Shown: positions 1 to 8,722 of the stretch, one piece after another
Numbering within the stretch: the first letter of the stretch is position 1
Layout: each line of letters opens with the position of its first letter
Source of the DNA: Nocardioides perillae
Lineage (GTDB): Bacteria > Actinomycetota > Actinomycetes > Propionibacteriales > Nocardioidaceae
Length of the DNA: 64,000 bases
Direction: 5' to 3'
Assembly: GCF_013409425.1 (NCBI RefSeq)
Contig: NZ_JACCAC010000001.1
Location: forward strand, 2,170,001-2,234,000
Notes under the pieces: generated by a model
Databases searched by the model: none
What the model was told of the DNA's origin: nothing
The model's input: the letters and a program-made list of their open reading frames with translations, nothing else
Made by a program: the position numbers and the translations under genes

Positions 1-836
1 GGTTGGTCGGCTACACCTCGCGGGTGCCCGGCACCGACACCCTGCTCAACGCGCTGCAGTGGGACCGCGACGTCGACCCGCTGGTGTGGCAGCCGCACCC
101 GACGGCCTTCGAGCGGCTGGCGCGCGCGGGGGTCGACGTGGCCGTGGTCAACAAGCGCGACTTCGCCGCCAGCGGGCTCACCCGTGCCGCCCACCGCGGT
201 GGTCGCTACGTCGGGGCCGACACGACCGCGGAGCGCGTCGGCGCGACGCTGGAGGCGACCATGGCCGCCGGCGGCGTGGTGCCGTCGCTGACCTACCTCT
301 ACGAGGGCGACCTCGACAAGACCGGCCACCTGCACGGCGTCGCGTCCAGCGAGTGGCTGCAGGCCCTCGCGCAGGTCGACGAGGAGGCCGAGCAGCTGCG
401 CGAGGCGCTGCCGCCCGCCACCCGGCTGCTCGTCATCGCCGACCACGGCATGGTCGACTCGACCGGCGAGGGCCGCCTGGACCTCGACGAGGTGCCCGAG
501 GCGGCGGCGCTGCGCGACGGCCTGGTGCTGCTCGGCGGCGAGGCCCGCTTCCGCCAGCTGTGGTGCCGCGACGGGGCGCTCGACGACGTCGTCGCGACGT
601 GGCGCTCGGTGCTGGGGGAGCGCGCCGAGGTGCTGACCCGCGAGGACGCCGCGGCACGGGGCTGGTTCGGCGAGGTCGCACCGTCGATCGGGCCGCGCAT
701 GGGCGACGTCGTGGTCGCCTGCCGCGACGACCTGGTGCTGCTCTCCAGCCGCGACTTCGCGGTCGAGACCCGGCTCGTCGGCTTCCACGGCTCGCTCACC
801 GCCGACGAGATGCTCGTGCCGGTGCTGGTGGGCTGA
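1..836 (+). CDS. Nucleotide pyrophosphatase/phosphodiesterase family protein, 5' end missing
   Basis: The reading frame is open from the window edge, so the N-terminus and the first metal-binding residues lie outside. The 277 visible residues match the C-terminal part of the alkaline-phosphatase superfamily (type I phosphodiesterase). A metal-ligand segment LVIADHGMVD lies near residue 140 of the visible part, and a Lys-Thr-Gly-His stretch (DKTGHLHG) near 101 fits the same fold. These enzymes hydrolyse nucleotide or other phosphodiester bonds; the substrate cannot be told from sequence. It is convergent with the thymidine kinase gene, with 33 bp between the two stops. The family call is secure, the exact function is not. 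Confidence 0.8.
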   Translation, partial: LVGYTSRVPGTDTLLNALQWDRDVDPLVWQPHPTAFERLARAGVDVAVVNKRDFAASGLTRAAHRGGRYVGADTTAERVGATLEATMAAGGVVPSLTYLYEGDLDKTGHLHGVASSEWLQALAQVDEEAEQLREALPPATRLLVIADHGMVDSTGEGRLDLDEVPEAAALRDGLVLLGGEARFRQLWCRDGALDDVVATWRSVLGERAEVLTREDAAARGWFGEVAPSIGPRMGDVVVACRDDLVLLSSRDFAVETRLVGFHGSLTADEMLVPVLVG

Positions 837-869
837 GCCCCGCCGCCCGGACCGCCCGGGGGCCAGCCG

Positions 870-1526
870 TCAGCCGAAGGGCAGCGGCTCCGGGGCGAGC
901 GAGACGGCACGGGCACGAGCGGCGGTGAGCCGGCGGCGGTGGTGCTGGCGGCAGAGCACCTCGTAGGCGACCACGACGTCGGGGTCGGCCTCGGCCCCCG
1001 CGGTGTCGCCGACCACCACCTGGTCGCCCTCGACGACCATCGCGCCGTTCTCGGTGCGGGCGTTGTGGGTGGCGCGCTTGCCGCACCAGCACAGCGCCTC
1101 GACCTGCAGCACGTGCGTGCGGTCCGCGAGCTCGACGAGCCGGGCGCTGCCCGGGAAGAGCAGGCTGCGGAAGTCGGTCAGGATGCCGAAGGCGAAGACG
1201 TCGACCTGCAGCTCGTCGACCACCTTCGCGAGCTGGTCGACCTGCGCGGTGGAGTAGAACTGCGCCTCGTCGCACACGAGGTAGTCGACGCGCCCGCCCT
1301 GGGTCAGCTCCCGGACGACGTAGGTCCAGAAGTCGAAGTCGGGGCCGACCTCGACCGCCTCGTGGGTGAGGCCCAGCCGGCTCGACAGCGTCGCCTCTCC
1401 GGCGCGGTCGTGGGCGGTGAAGATGCGGCCCGCGCGGCCCCGCGCCGCGTGGTTGTGGTTGGTCTGGAGCGCCAGGGTGCTCTTCCCTGAGTCCATCGTG
1501 CCGGTGAAGAACTGGAGCTCTGCCAC
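870..1526 (-). CDS. tdk: Thymidine kinase
   Basis: This 218-residue protein phosphorylates thymidine to dTMP with ATP in the salvage pathway. The N-terminus carries the Walker A loop FFTGTMDSGKST, then the DEAQF Walker B segment near residue 90. A C-terminal zinc site is suggested by CWCGKRATHNAR and a later Cys before two His (CRQHH). The start is the GTG giving VAELQFFTG; the open frame runs much further upstream but only as antisense of the aldo/keto reductase gene, so the longer version is not used. Length is slightly above the usual 190-210 for type II thymidine kinases. It is divergent from the aldo/keto reductase gene with 66 bp between starts. Confidence 0.93.
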   Translation of the reverse strand: MAELQFFTGTMDSGKSTLALQTNHNHAARGRAGRIFTAHDRAGEATLSSRLGLTHEAVEVGPDFDFWTYVVRELTQGGRVDYLVCDEAQFYSTAQVDQLAKVVDELQVDVFAFGILTDFRSLLFPGSARLVELADRTHVLQVEALCWCGKRATHNARTENGAMVVEGDQVVVGDTAGAEADPDVVVAYEVLCRQHHRRRLTAARARAVSLAPEPLPFG

Positions 1527-1579
1527 GGGGCGGCAGTCTGCCACCCCGACCGCCTCGCCCAGGAGTTGCGGTCGGGCCC

Positions 1580-1585
1580 TAGGTT
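1580..1585 (+). promoter_or_regulatory. -10 box of aldo/keto reductase gene (leaderless)
   Basis: TAGGTT ends 7 nt before the ATG at 1593, which places transcription start at or next to the start codon. Confidence 0.6.
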
Positions 1586-1592
1586 GGCCCCC

Positions 1593-2603
1593 ATGGACTT
1601 CCGCTACCTCGGACGCAGTGGTCTCAAGGTCTCCGAGATCACCTACGGCAACTGGCTCACCCACGGCTCGCAGGTCGAGAACGACGTCGCCACGCAGTGC
1701 GTGCGCGCGGCGCTCGACGCCGGCATCACCACCTTCGACACCGCCGACGTCTACGCCAACACGAAGGCCGAGACGGTGCTCGGCGAGGCGCTCAAGGGCG
1801 AGCGGCGCGAGTCGCTCGAGATCTTCACCAAGGTCTACTGGCCCACCGGCCCCGGCGGGCCCAACGACTCCGGGCTGTCGCGCAAGCACGTCCTGGAGTC
1901 GATCGACGCCTCGCTGCGCCGGCTGCAGACCGACCACGTCGACCTGTACCAAGCCCACCGCTTCGACACCGAGACGCCGCTCGAGGAGACGATGCAGGCC
2001 TTCGCCGACGTCGTCCGGCAGGGCAAGGCCCTCTACATCGGCGTCTCGGAGTGGACCGCCGAGCAGATCCGCGAGGGCGCCGCCATGGCGCGCGACCTCG
2101 GCTTCCAGCTGATCTCCAGCCAGCCGCAGTACTCCATGCTCTGGCGCGTCATCGAGGACGAGGTCGTGCCGGCCTCCCGCGAGGTGGGCGTCTCGCAGAT
2201 CGTGTGGAGCCCGATCGCGCAGGGCGTGCTGACCGGCAAGTACCTCCCCGGGCAGCCCCCGCCGGAGGGCTCGCGCGCCACCGACGAGAAGGGCGGCGCC
2301 GACATGATCAAGCGGTTCATGCGCGACGACGTGCTGGAGCGGGTGCAGGCGCTGAAGCCGGTCGCCGAGGAGCTCGACATGTCGATGGCCGCGCTCGCCG
2401 TCGCCTGGGTGCTGCAGAACGACAACGTGGCCTCCGCCATCATCGGTGCCTCGCGTCCCGAGCAGGTGCACGACAACGTGGCGGCCGCGGGCGTGCGGAT
2501 CCCCGAGGACGCGATGCGCCGCATCGACGAGGCGCTGGGCGACGTCGTCGAGCGCGACCCCGGCAAGACCGCCGAGAACGCGCCGAAGAAGCGCCCCACC
2601 TGA
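1593..2603 (+). CDS. Aldo/keto reductase (voltage-gated K+ channel beta-subunit type)
   Basis: A 336-residue NADPH-dependent aldehyde/ketone reductase with a TIM-barrel fold. The catalytic tetrad can be seen: Asp and Tyr in FDTADVYAN (residues about 49-57), Lys in IFTKVYWP, and His in YQAHRFD. The C-terminal AIIGASRPEQ segment binds the nicotinamide cofactor phosphate. The sequence style (MDFRYLGRSGLKVSEI at the start) is that of the Kv-beta-like subgroup, cytosolic and broad in substrate. The ATG at 1593 is chosen over an in-frame codon 27 nt upstream because the -10 box lies between them. The sulfurtransferase gene follows 14 bp downstream and is probably cotranscribed. Confidence 0.9.
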   Translation: MDFRYLGRSGLKVSEITYGNWLTHGSQVENDVATQCVRAALDAGITTFDTADVYANTKAETVLGEALKGERRESLEIFTKVYWPTGPGGPNDSGLSRKHVLESIDASLRRLQTDHVDLYQAHRFDTETPLEETMQAFADVVRQGKALYIGVSEWTAEQIREGAAMARDLGFQLISSQPQYSMLWRVIEDEVVPASREVGVSQIVWSPIAQGVLTGKYLPGQPPPEGSRATDEKGGADMIKRFMRDDVLERVQALKPVAEELDMSMAALAVAWVLQNDNVASAIIGASRPEQVHDNVAAAGVRIPEDAMRRIDEALGDVVERDPGKTAENAPKKRPT

Positions 2604-2617
2604 GCAGGGAGGCACCG

Positions 2618-3439
2618 GTGCCGGGCCCGCTCGTCGACGCGGCCGCGCTGCGCGACCTCCTGCAGGCAGGGCGGCCCGTCACCGTCCTCGACGTCCGCTA
2701 CCGCATGGGCGGTCCGCCGGGGCGCGCCGCGTTCGAGGCGGGCCACGTCCCGGGCGCGGCGTACGTCGACCTCGACGCCGACCTGGCCGCCCCGCCGGGC
2801 GCGGGCGGACGACACCCGCTGCCGCCCGTCTCGGTGCTGCAGGCGGCGTTGCGCCGCGGCGGGGTCCGCACCGGCGTGCCCGTCGTCGTGTACGACGACT
2901 GGTCCGGCCACGCGGCGGCCCGCTGCTGGTGGCTGCTGCGGTGGGCGGGGGTCGAGGACGTGCGCGTGCTCGACGGCGCCTGGCCCGCGTGGGTCGCGGC
3001 CGGGGGAGCGGTCGAGACCGGGCCGGGCGCGACGACTCCGCCCGGTGACGTCGTGGTGCGACCGGGCGGCATGCCGGTCGTCGAGGCGGACCGGCTGCTC
3101 GACGTCGACGTGCTGGTCGACGCCCGTGCCCCCGAGCGGTGGCGCGGCGAGGTGGAGCCGGTCGACCCCGTCGCGGGACGCGTGCCCGGCGCGGTCAACG
3201 TGCCCACCTCCGCCAACCTCGGACCCGACGGCCGGTTCCTCCCCGCAGCGCGGCTGTCGGCCGTCTACGGAGTCGTCGGTGCGGTGCCCGGGGCCGACGT
3301 CGCGGCGTACTGCGGCTCGGGGGTGACCGCCTGCCACGACGTGCTGGCCCTGGAGCTCGCCGGGGTGCGCGCGGCGCTCTACCCCGGCTCGTGGAGCGGG
3401 TGGATCGCCGACCCCGCCCGCCCCGTCGAGCGTGGCTGA
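2618..3439 (+). CDS. Two-domain rhodanese sulfurtransferase (SseA type)
   Basis: A 273-residue thiosulfate/3-mercaptopyruvate sulfurtransferase with tandem rhodanese domains. The N-terminal domain (about 5-130) contains the DVRYRMGGPPGRAAFEAGHV entry motif and VVVYDDWSG in place of an active-site Cys loop, so it is structural. The C-terminal domain (about 145-270) carries the active loop YCGSGVTAC with the sulfur-accepting Cys. CGSGVTA is the loop typical of mercaptopyruvate-type enzymes. The GTG start is preceded by AGGGAGG at 2606-2612. It lies 14 bp after the aldo/keto reductase stop, as the second gene of a pair. Confidence 0.88.
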   Translation: MPGPLVDAAALRDLLQAGRPVTVLDVRYRMGGPPGRAAFEAGHVPGAAYVDLDADLAAPPGAGGRHPLPPVSVLQAALRRGGVRTGVPVVVYDDWSGHAAARCWWLLRWAGVEDVRVLDGAWPAWVAAGGAVETGPGATTPPGDVVVRPGGMPVVEADRLLDVDVLVDARAPERWRGEVEPVDPVAGRVPGAVNVPTSANLGPDGRFLPAARLSAVYGVVGAVPGADVAAYCGSGVTACHDVLALELAGVRAALYPGSWSGWIADPARPVERG

Positions 3440-3456
3440 GGAGCCCGCGCCTCAGC

Positions 3457-5460
3457 TCACCAGTGGACGCCCTTGAAGACCCGGGCCAGCATGATCTGCT
3501 CGGACTCGCGCGACCCGCCCGCGTCGACGCCCTTGGCGGCCGCGGAGTCCGGGAAGACGTGGTAGGCCATGTTGAGGACGCGGAAGGCGAGCCGCGGCGC
3601 GACCGTGTGGGCGATCGCGCCGGCGTTGCCGAGCGCGGTGTTGATCTCGTGGGGCCGCTCGACCATCGCCTCGACGACGAGGTCGGCGGCCTGGGCGGGG
3701 GAGATCGTGGGGAACTTGTCGTAGAGCTTGGTCGGGGCGATCATCGGCGTCCGCACGAGCGGCATGTGGATGTTGGTGAAGGTGATGCCGTCGCCGACGA
3801 GCTCGCTCGACACGACGTTGCTCCAGGCGTCGAGGGCGGCCTTGGACGCGACGTAGGCGGAGAACCGCGGCGGGTTGGTCTGCACGCCGATGGAGCTGAC
3901 GTTGACGACGTGGCCCGAGCGCTGGGCGCGCATCGACGGCACCAGCCCCATCACCAGCCGGATCGCGCCGAAGTAGTTGAGCTGCATCGTGCGCTCGAAG
4001 TCGTGGAAGCGGTCCTCGGAGAGCTTCAGCGAGCGGCGGATGGAGCGGCCCGCGTTGTTGACGACGAAGTCGACGCCGCCGAGCTCCTCGGTCACCTGCT
4101 CGCAGAGCCGGTCGATGGCGTCGAGGTCGGAGAGGTCGCACGGGAAGACGTGGGCCTGCCCGCCCCGCAGCTCGATCGTGGCGCGGAGCTCCTCGAGCTT
4201 GTCCTTGCCGCGGGCCACGAGGACCGGCACGCCGCCGGCCTGGGCGACCTTGAGCGCGGTGACCTGGCCGATGCCCGACGAGGCCCCGGTGATGAGGACC
4301 CGCTTGCCGCCGAGGGCCTCGCGGATACGGGGGTCGTCGCCGGTCGAGGTGTCGAGGTGCTCCTCCCAGTAGCCCCACAGCGTGCGGGCGTAGGACTCGA
4401 GCACCGGCACCGCGATGCCCGACCCCGCGAGCGCGCGCTCGGTCGCGCGGGAGTCGAAGGTCGCGGTGAAGGACGTGTGGGCGAGCACCTCGGCCGGCAC
4501 ACCGAGGCGACCGACGGTCTGGTCGAGCGCCACCTTGACCGGCGCGGCCCGCAGCAGCCCGCCCACGACGGAGGACGGGCGCAGCGCCCGGGGCAGCAGG
4601 CCCGTGACGCCGCCGGTGACGCGGCGGTCGACGGGCGTGGCGAACTGCGGAGCGCCGGCCGCAGCGCAGAAGGCGTTGACCACGTCGACCACCGGCTGCG
4701 GCTCGGGGTTGACGAGGTGGAAGGCCTCGCCGTCGTGGCCGGGCGCGTGGGCGAGGTGGTCGATCGCCTTCGCGACGTAGTCGACCGGCACCACGTTGGT
4801 GTCGCCGAGGTCGACCCCGACCAGCGGCAGCCAGCCGGGCAGGGTGTCGCGCAGCCGCTTCATCAGCGGGAAGAAGTAGTAGGGGCCGTCGACCTTGTCC
4901 ATCGCGCCCGTGACGGAGTCGCCCACCACGATCGCGGGCCGGTAGACGCGCCACGGCACCGGTGACTCCTCGCGCACGAGGCGCTCCGACTCGAACTTCG
5001 TGCGGTGGTAGGGCGAGGGGAGCGGCTGGCCCTCGTCGAACATCGCCTCGGTGAAGGGGCCGTGGTGGTCGCCCGCGGCGGCGACCGACGAGACGTGGTG
5101 GAAGCACCCGGCCTGCAAGGCGCCGGCCAGCTCGAGGGCGTGGCGGGTGCCGCCGACGTTCATCGCCTCGTTGGTGGCGGCGTCGGCGGTCATGTCGTAG
5201 ATCGCGGCGAGGTGGAAGACGTGCTCCACGGTGCCGACGTGGCTGCGCACCCACTCCTCGGGCACACCGAGGCGCTCCTCGGCGAGGTCGCCGACGACCG
5301 GGAAGACCCGGTCAGCGCCCCAGCGGTCGACGAGCGTCTGCAGGCGGGCGAGCGAGCCCGCACGGCACAGCACGAAGACGGCGCCGTCGCGGCGGGCGAC
5401 GAGCTCGTCGACGAGTCGGCGTCCGATGAACCCGGTCGCGCCGGTCACGAAGTAGGCCAT
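3457..5460 (-). CDS. Two-domain SDR protein, fatty acyl-CoA reductase-like (AcrA1 type)
   Basis: A 667-residue fusion of two short-chain dehydrogenase domains. The N-terminal half (1-360) is an extended SDR with the NAD(P) loop TGATGFIG and a YHRTK active site near 160, resembling male-sterility-type acyl reductases. The C-terminal half (about 385-660) is a classical SDR with TGASSGIG, NNAGRS and a YVASKAA active site. The same two-domain order is known in mycobacterial AcrA1, which reduces fatty acyl-CoA to the aldehyde. It is convergent with the sulfurtransferase gene (17 bp) and has its own leaderless promoter. Substrate chain length is unknown. Confidence 0.85.
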   Translation of the reverse strand: MAYFVTGATGFIGRRLVDELVARRDGAVFVLCRAGSLARLQTLVDRWGADRVFPVVGDLAEERLGVPEEWVRSHVGTVEHVFHLAAIYDMTADAATNEAMNVGGTRHALELAGALQAGCFHHVSSVAAAGDHHGPFTEAMFDEGQPLPSPYHRTKFESERLVREESPVPWRVYRPAIVVGDSVTGAMDKVDGPYYFFPLMKRLRDTLPGWLPLVGVDLGDTNVVPVDYVAKAIDHLAHAPGHDGEAFHLVNPEPQPVVDVVNAFCAAAGAPQFATPVDRRVTGGVTGLLPRALRPSSVVGGLLRAAPVKVALDQTVGRLGVPAEVLAHTSFTATFDSRATERALAGSGIAVPVLESYARTLWGYWEEHLDTSTGDDPRIREALGGKRVLITGASSGIGQVTALKVAQAGGVPVLVARGKDKLEELRATIELRGGQAHVFPCDLSDLDAIDRLCEQVTEELGGVDFVVNNAGRSIRRSLKLSEDRFHDFERTMQLNYFGAIRLVMGLVPSMRAQRSGHVVNVSSIGVQTNPPRFSAYVASKAALDAWSNVVSSELVGDGITFTNIHMPLVRTPMIAPTKLYDKFPTISPAQAADLVVEAMVERPHEINTALGNAGAIAHTVAPRLAFRVLNMAYHVFPDSAAAKGVDAGGSRESEQIMLARVFKGVHW

Positions 5461-5467
5461 GCGCGGG

Positions 5468-5473
5468 AGCGTA
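5468..5473 (-). promoter_or_regulatory. -10 box of the SDR gene (leaderless)
   Basis: On the minus strand TACGCT is followed by 7 nt and then the ATG whose first base is 5460. Confidence 0.55.
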
Positions 5474-5572
5474 GACCCCCGAGGGTGCTCCTGGGGAGTG
5501 CTCGTGCGACCTCGTCGGACGTGGTATTACCCACCAGTAACCTCTGGCGGGGTCGCGCGTGGGACGGGCGGG

Positions 5573-6610
5573 TCAGCCCTTGTCGCCGCCGCCGAACATG
5601 ATCTCGTCCCAGCTCGGCACCGAGGCGCGGCGCCCGCGCTTGCCGGGGCGGCGGGCGGGCTGCTCCTCGACCGGGGCGTCCGCGGGGGCCTCGGCGGGAT
5701 CCGAGGGCGGGGCAGCGGAGCTGCCGGCCGGTGCGGTGGCGGGGGTGGTCGGGGCTGCGGCGTCGCGCTCCCCGCGCACCCGAGCGGCCGTCTCTGTCAG
5801 GTCCACCGTGGACTCGTCGGGTCCCGCTCCGGGTGCGGCGCCGGGGCCGGGGTCGCCGGGGCCGGGGTCGTCGGGATCGGCGCTGCGCACGAGCGCGAGC
5901 GCGTCGGCACCGAGCGGCAGCTCCTGGTCGGCTTCGTCGACGACCGTGCGACGGCGACGGCGGGCCGCCTCGAGGTCGTCGGTCGCCGCTGCGCCGGCGG
6001 CCTCGGGCTCGGGCGCCGCCACCTCCTCGCCGACCAGCCAGCGGGCGTCGTCGTCGTCGAGGGTGACGTAGTTGCCGGGCGGGTCGTAGGTGAAGGACGC
6101 GGTGCCGGCGCGCCCGGGTGCGTCGTACGCCGCGTGGAGCGACCAGCGGCCGTCGTCGCGGCGCCACGCGTCCCACAGGACCTCCGCGTCGGGCGTGCCG
6201 AGGGCGCGCAGCCGCAGCGCGACGAGGTCGCCGAGGGTGCGGGCGCCGCCGGGGGCCGGCTCGCCGCTGCGGCGGCGCACCGAGGAGCGCTGGGCGCGGT
6301 CGGCCACGTGGGCGCGCTCGGCCAAGACGGGACGGGCGTAGACCAGCACGCGCTCGACCGGGGTGCCGGCGGCCTCGGCGACCGCCTCGGGCGACTCGCC
6401 GGCGCGCACGCGGGCCTGGATGTCGCGGGGGCGCAGGGCGTTGTCGGAGCTGTCCACTCTGGTCTCCATCTGGCCGGTGCGGGCGGGCGCGCCCCGGAGG
6501 GCGGCGCGGAGGCGGTCGTCCACGTCGAGGGTGTGCTCGGCGCCCTCGGTGTCGACCAGGCGGAGGCGGCGGCCGTCCTCGCTCGTCCCCGCGAGCGTGA
6601 GGTGCGCCAT
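5573..6610 (-). CDS. sepH: Septation protein SepH
   Basis: A 345-residue actinobacterial cell-division protein. The N-terminal DUF3071 region (1-190) starts with MAHLTLAGTSEDG, includes the helix-turn-helix-like RPRDIQARVRAGESPEAVA near 61-80, and ends with the conserved YVTLDDDDARWLVGEE. The remaining half is low-complexity Pro/Ala/Asp-rich linker ending in basic residues and a conserved C-terminal SWDEIMFGG motif. In Streptomyces SepH binds FtsZ and promotes its assembly at division sites. Start ATG is 45 nt downstream of a -10 box on the same strand. It is divergent from the TRIC-like gene. Confidence 0.92.
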   Translation of the reverse strand: MAHLTLAGTSEDGRRLRLVDTEGAEHTLDVDDRLRAALRGAPARTGQMETRVDSSDNALRPRDIQARVRAGESPEAVAEAAGTPVERVLVYARPVLAERAHVADRAQRSSVRRRSGEPAPGGARTLGDLVALRLRALGTPDAEVLWDAWRRDDGRWSLHAAYDAPGRAGTASFTYDPPGNYVTLDDDDARWLVGEEVAAPEPEAAGAAATDDLEAARRRRRTVVDEADQELPLGADALALVRSADPDDPGPGDPGPGAAPGAGPDESTVDLTETAARVRGERDAAAPTTPATAPAGSSAAPPSDPAEAPADAPVEEQPARRPGKRGRRASVPSWDEIMFGGGDKG

Positions 6611-6655
6611 CGCCTGCCCTGTCTCCTGCCGTCGGGGTCGTCCCTCTCCGCACCG

Positions 6656-6661
6656 AGCCTA
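6656..6661 (-). promoter_or_regulatory. -10 box of sepH (leadered)
   Basis: TAGGCT on the minus strand lies 45 nt from the sepH ATG, giving a leader of about 40 nt. It sits close to the divergent TRIC -10 box at 6680. Confidence 0.4.
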
Positions 6662-6679
6662 CGCCCCGGCGGCCCCCGC

Positions 6680-6685
6680 TAGGGT
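6680..6685 (+). promoter_or_regulatory. -10 box of TRIC channel gene (leaderless)
   Basis: TAGGGT ends 6 nt before the ATG at 6692. Confidence 0.6.
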
Positions 6686-6691
6686 CGCGCC

Positions 6692-7327
6692 ATGCCGTCG
6701 GCCGACCCTGCCCCGCTGCTGGTCGTGCTGGACCTGGTCGGCATCTTCGTCTTCGCGATCTCCGGCGCCCTGGTCGCCGTGCGCAAGGAGCTCGACCTCT
6801 TCGGCGTGCTCGTGCTGGCCGGGGCGACGGGGCTCGGCGGCGGCTTCGTGCGCGACGTCCTCATCGGCGCCGTGCCGCCGGCGGCCCTCGCCGACTGGCG
6901 CTACCTGCTGGTGCCCGCGGTCGCGGGGGTGACGGCGTTCTTCGTGCACCCGACGCTCGGTCGCTGGGAGCGGCAGGTCAACGTCTTCGACGCCTTCGGC
7001 CTGGCCCTCTTCTGCGTGGTCGGTGCGCTCAAGGCCTCCGCCTACGGCCTCGAGGTCGTGCCGGCGGCCCTCATGGGCATGCTCACCGGCATCGGCGGCG
7101 GCATGCTGCGCGACGTGCTCGCCGGCCGGGTGCCGGTGATCTTCCGCGGGGAGCTCTACGCCACCCCTGCACTGGCCGGCGCCGCCCTCGCCGTCGGCGG
7201 GGTCGAGCTCGGCCTGCCGGTGGTCGTCGTGGCGCCGGTCGCGGCCGCGGTGTGCCTCGTGTGGCGCCTGCTCGCGCTGTGGCGCGGCTGGCAGGCGCCG
7301 CTCCCACGCGGCTCGGCCAGCGTCTAG
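6692..7327 (+). CDS. Trimeric intracellular cation channel (TRIC/UPF0126) membrane protein
   Basis: A 211-residue, seven-helix integral membrane protein made of two UPF0126 repeats. Each repeat carries the conserved glycine-rich hinge: GATGLGGGFVRDVL near residue 48 and MLTGIGGGMLRDVL near 130. Bacterial homologues form trimeric K+-permeable channels. Its stop overlaps the 3' end of the convergent MFS gene by 4 bp. No operon partner. Confidence 0.9.
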   Translation: MPSADPAPLLVVLDLVGIFVFAISGALVAVRKELDLFGVLVLAGATGLGGGFVRDVLIGAVPPAALADWRYLLVPAVAGVTAFFVHPTLGRWERQVNVFDAFGLALFCVVGALKASAYGLEVVPAALMGMLTGIGGGMLRDVLAGRVPVIFRGELYATPALAGAALAVGGVELGLPVVVVAPVAAAVCLVWRLLALWRGWQAPLPRGSASV

Positions 7328-8658
7328 GGCGAGTCGGCCGCAGCCGTCGCCGCGCTGCCGGGTGCACCGGGTGCACCTGCGTCCCCACCGCCCGCGACGC
7401 CGTCGGGCAGCCGGTCGGCCTGGCGCGGCAGCGCCTGCGCGGCGAGGGCGGCGAGCACGCCCGCGCCGAGGCTGACGAGGTAGGCCGCGGACGCGCCCGC
7501 CGCGTCGACCACCGCGCCGCTGAGGGCGGCACCGGGGGCGACGCCGGCGACGAGCCCGGTGTGCACGACGGCGAGCCCCTCGGTCAGCCGCCGCCGCGGC
7601 ACGACCTGCTCGGTGAGCGAGACCGTCGCGATGAGGGTCGGTGCGATGGTGCCGCCGCCGACGAGCAGGAGCGCGCCCATCACCGGGACCGACCCGACGA
7701 GCGCGAGGGGCGCCATCGCGAGCGCCATCAGCGCCGCGCCCCAGCGCAGCCGGCTCGCGGGGCCGCGCCGCCACGTCAACGCGCCGGTCACGACGCCCGA
7801 GACGAGGCTGCCGAGCGCCCACAGCGCCAGCAGCAGGCCGGCCCACGCCTGCGAGCCCTGCTCCTCGGCGAAGGCGACCGTGGTGACCTCGGCAGCGCCG
7901 AAGAGCACCCCGAGCATGGCGGAGACCACGACGAGCGGGGCGAAGGTGCGCCACGGCAGCCGCGGCCCGCGCGGCGCCCCGGTCTCGCGGGCGTGCACCG
8001 GGGGCGCGGTCGCGCCCTGCGCCGCGAAGGCCAGGCCACCGCCGACGCCGGCGACCACCGCCACGCCGAGGCCGGCGGCGGGGGAGACGGTCGTGGCGAG
8101 GAGGGTCACGACGATGGGTCCGAGGATGAAGACCGCCTCGTCGACGACCGCCTCCAGCGCGTACGCCGACTGCACGTCGGCGGGCTGGTCCAGCACGTGG
8201 GCCCACCGCGCCCGCACCGCGGAGCCGATCTGCGGCAGGCTCGCGCCCGCGCAGGCCGCCGTGGCGTAGGCCGTCCACGTCGGCCAGCCGGCCTCGACCG
8301 CCGTGACGAGGGCGACGGTGGAGACGCCGAAGGCGACGCTGGCCGCGGCGAGCACCCGGCCCTGCCCGAGCGCGTCGAGCAGCCGGCCCTGCACGATGGC
8401 GACCACGGCGTTGGCGACGGTGTAGGCGGCCGCGACGCTGCCGGCCAGGCCGTAGGAGCCGCTGGCGCCCTGCACCAGCAGGACGATGCCGAGGCCGAGC
8501 ATCGAGATCGGCAGCCGCGCCACCAGGCCGGTCGCGCTGAAGCGCAGCGCCCCGGGCGTCGCGAGCACCCGCCGGTAGGCCGTGGTCAGCCCCGCTCGCT
8601 GCTCGCCGCCGCCCGTGCCTCCGGGCTGCGCCGCCTCCACCCCGTCCCCCCTGCTCAC
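7324..8658 (-). CDS. MFS transporter
   Basis: A 444-residue major facilitator with about 12 hydrophobic segments, most like the small-molecule efflux branch. It opens with a short Gly/Ala-rich cytoplasmic tail, then RVLATPGALRFSATGLVARL, a common start of actinobacterial MFS proteins. The substrate cannot be inferred. The GTG start at 8656-8658 is chosen because a -10 box lies 6 nt before it; the frame extends 66 nt further upstream across that promoter. It is divergent from hemH with 64 bp between starts. Confidence 0.85.
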   Translation of the reverse strand: MSRGDGVEAAQPGGTGGGEQRAGLTTAYRRVLATPGALRFSATGLVARLPISMLGLGIVLLVQGASGSYGLAGSVAAAYTVANAVVAIVQGRLLDALGQGRVLAAASVAFGVSTVALVTAVEAGWPTWTAYATAACAGASLPQIGSAVRARWAHVLDQPADVQSAYALEAVVDEAVFILGPIVVTLLATTVSPAAGLGVAVVAGVGGGLAFAAQGATAPPVHARETGAPRGPRLPWRTFAPLVVVSAMLGVLFGAAEVTTVAFAEEQGSQAWAGLLLALWALGSLVSGVVTGALTWRRGPASRLRWGAALMALAMAPLALVGSVPVMGALLLVGGGTIAPTLIATVSLTEQVVPRRRLTEGLAVVHTGLVAGVAPGAALSGAVVDAAGASAAYLVSLGAGVLAALAAQALPRQADRLPDGVAGGGDAGAPGAPGSAATAAADSP

Positions 8659-8664
8659 GCCGAG

Positions 8665-8670
8665 AGGGTA
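8665..8670 (-). promoter_or_regulatory. -10 box of MFS gene (leaderless)
   Basis: Minus-strand TACCCT with a 6-nt gap to the GTG start at 8658. This decides the start codon. Confidence 0.6.
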
Positions 8671-8709
8671 GGACGCCCCGGTCCCCGCGGCCGCATTGCG
8701 GGCGCTGCC

Positions 8710-8715
8710 TAGGAT
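8710..8715 (+). promoter_or_regulatory. -10 box of hemH (leaderless)
   Basis: TAGGAT ends 7 nt before the ATG at 8723. Confidence 0.6.
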
Positions 8716-8722
8716 CAGCGGC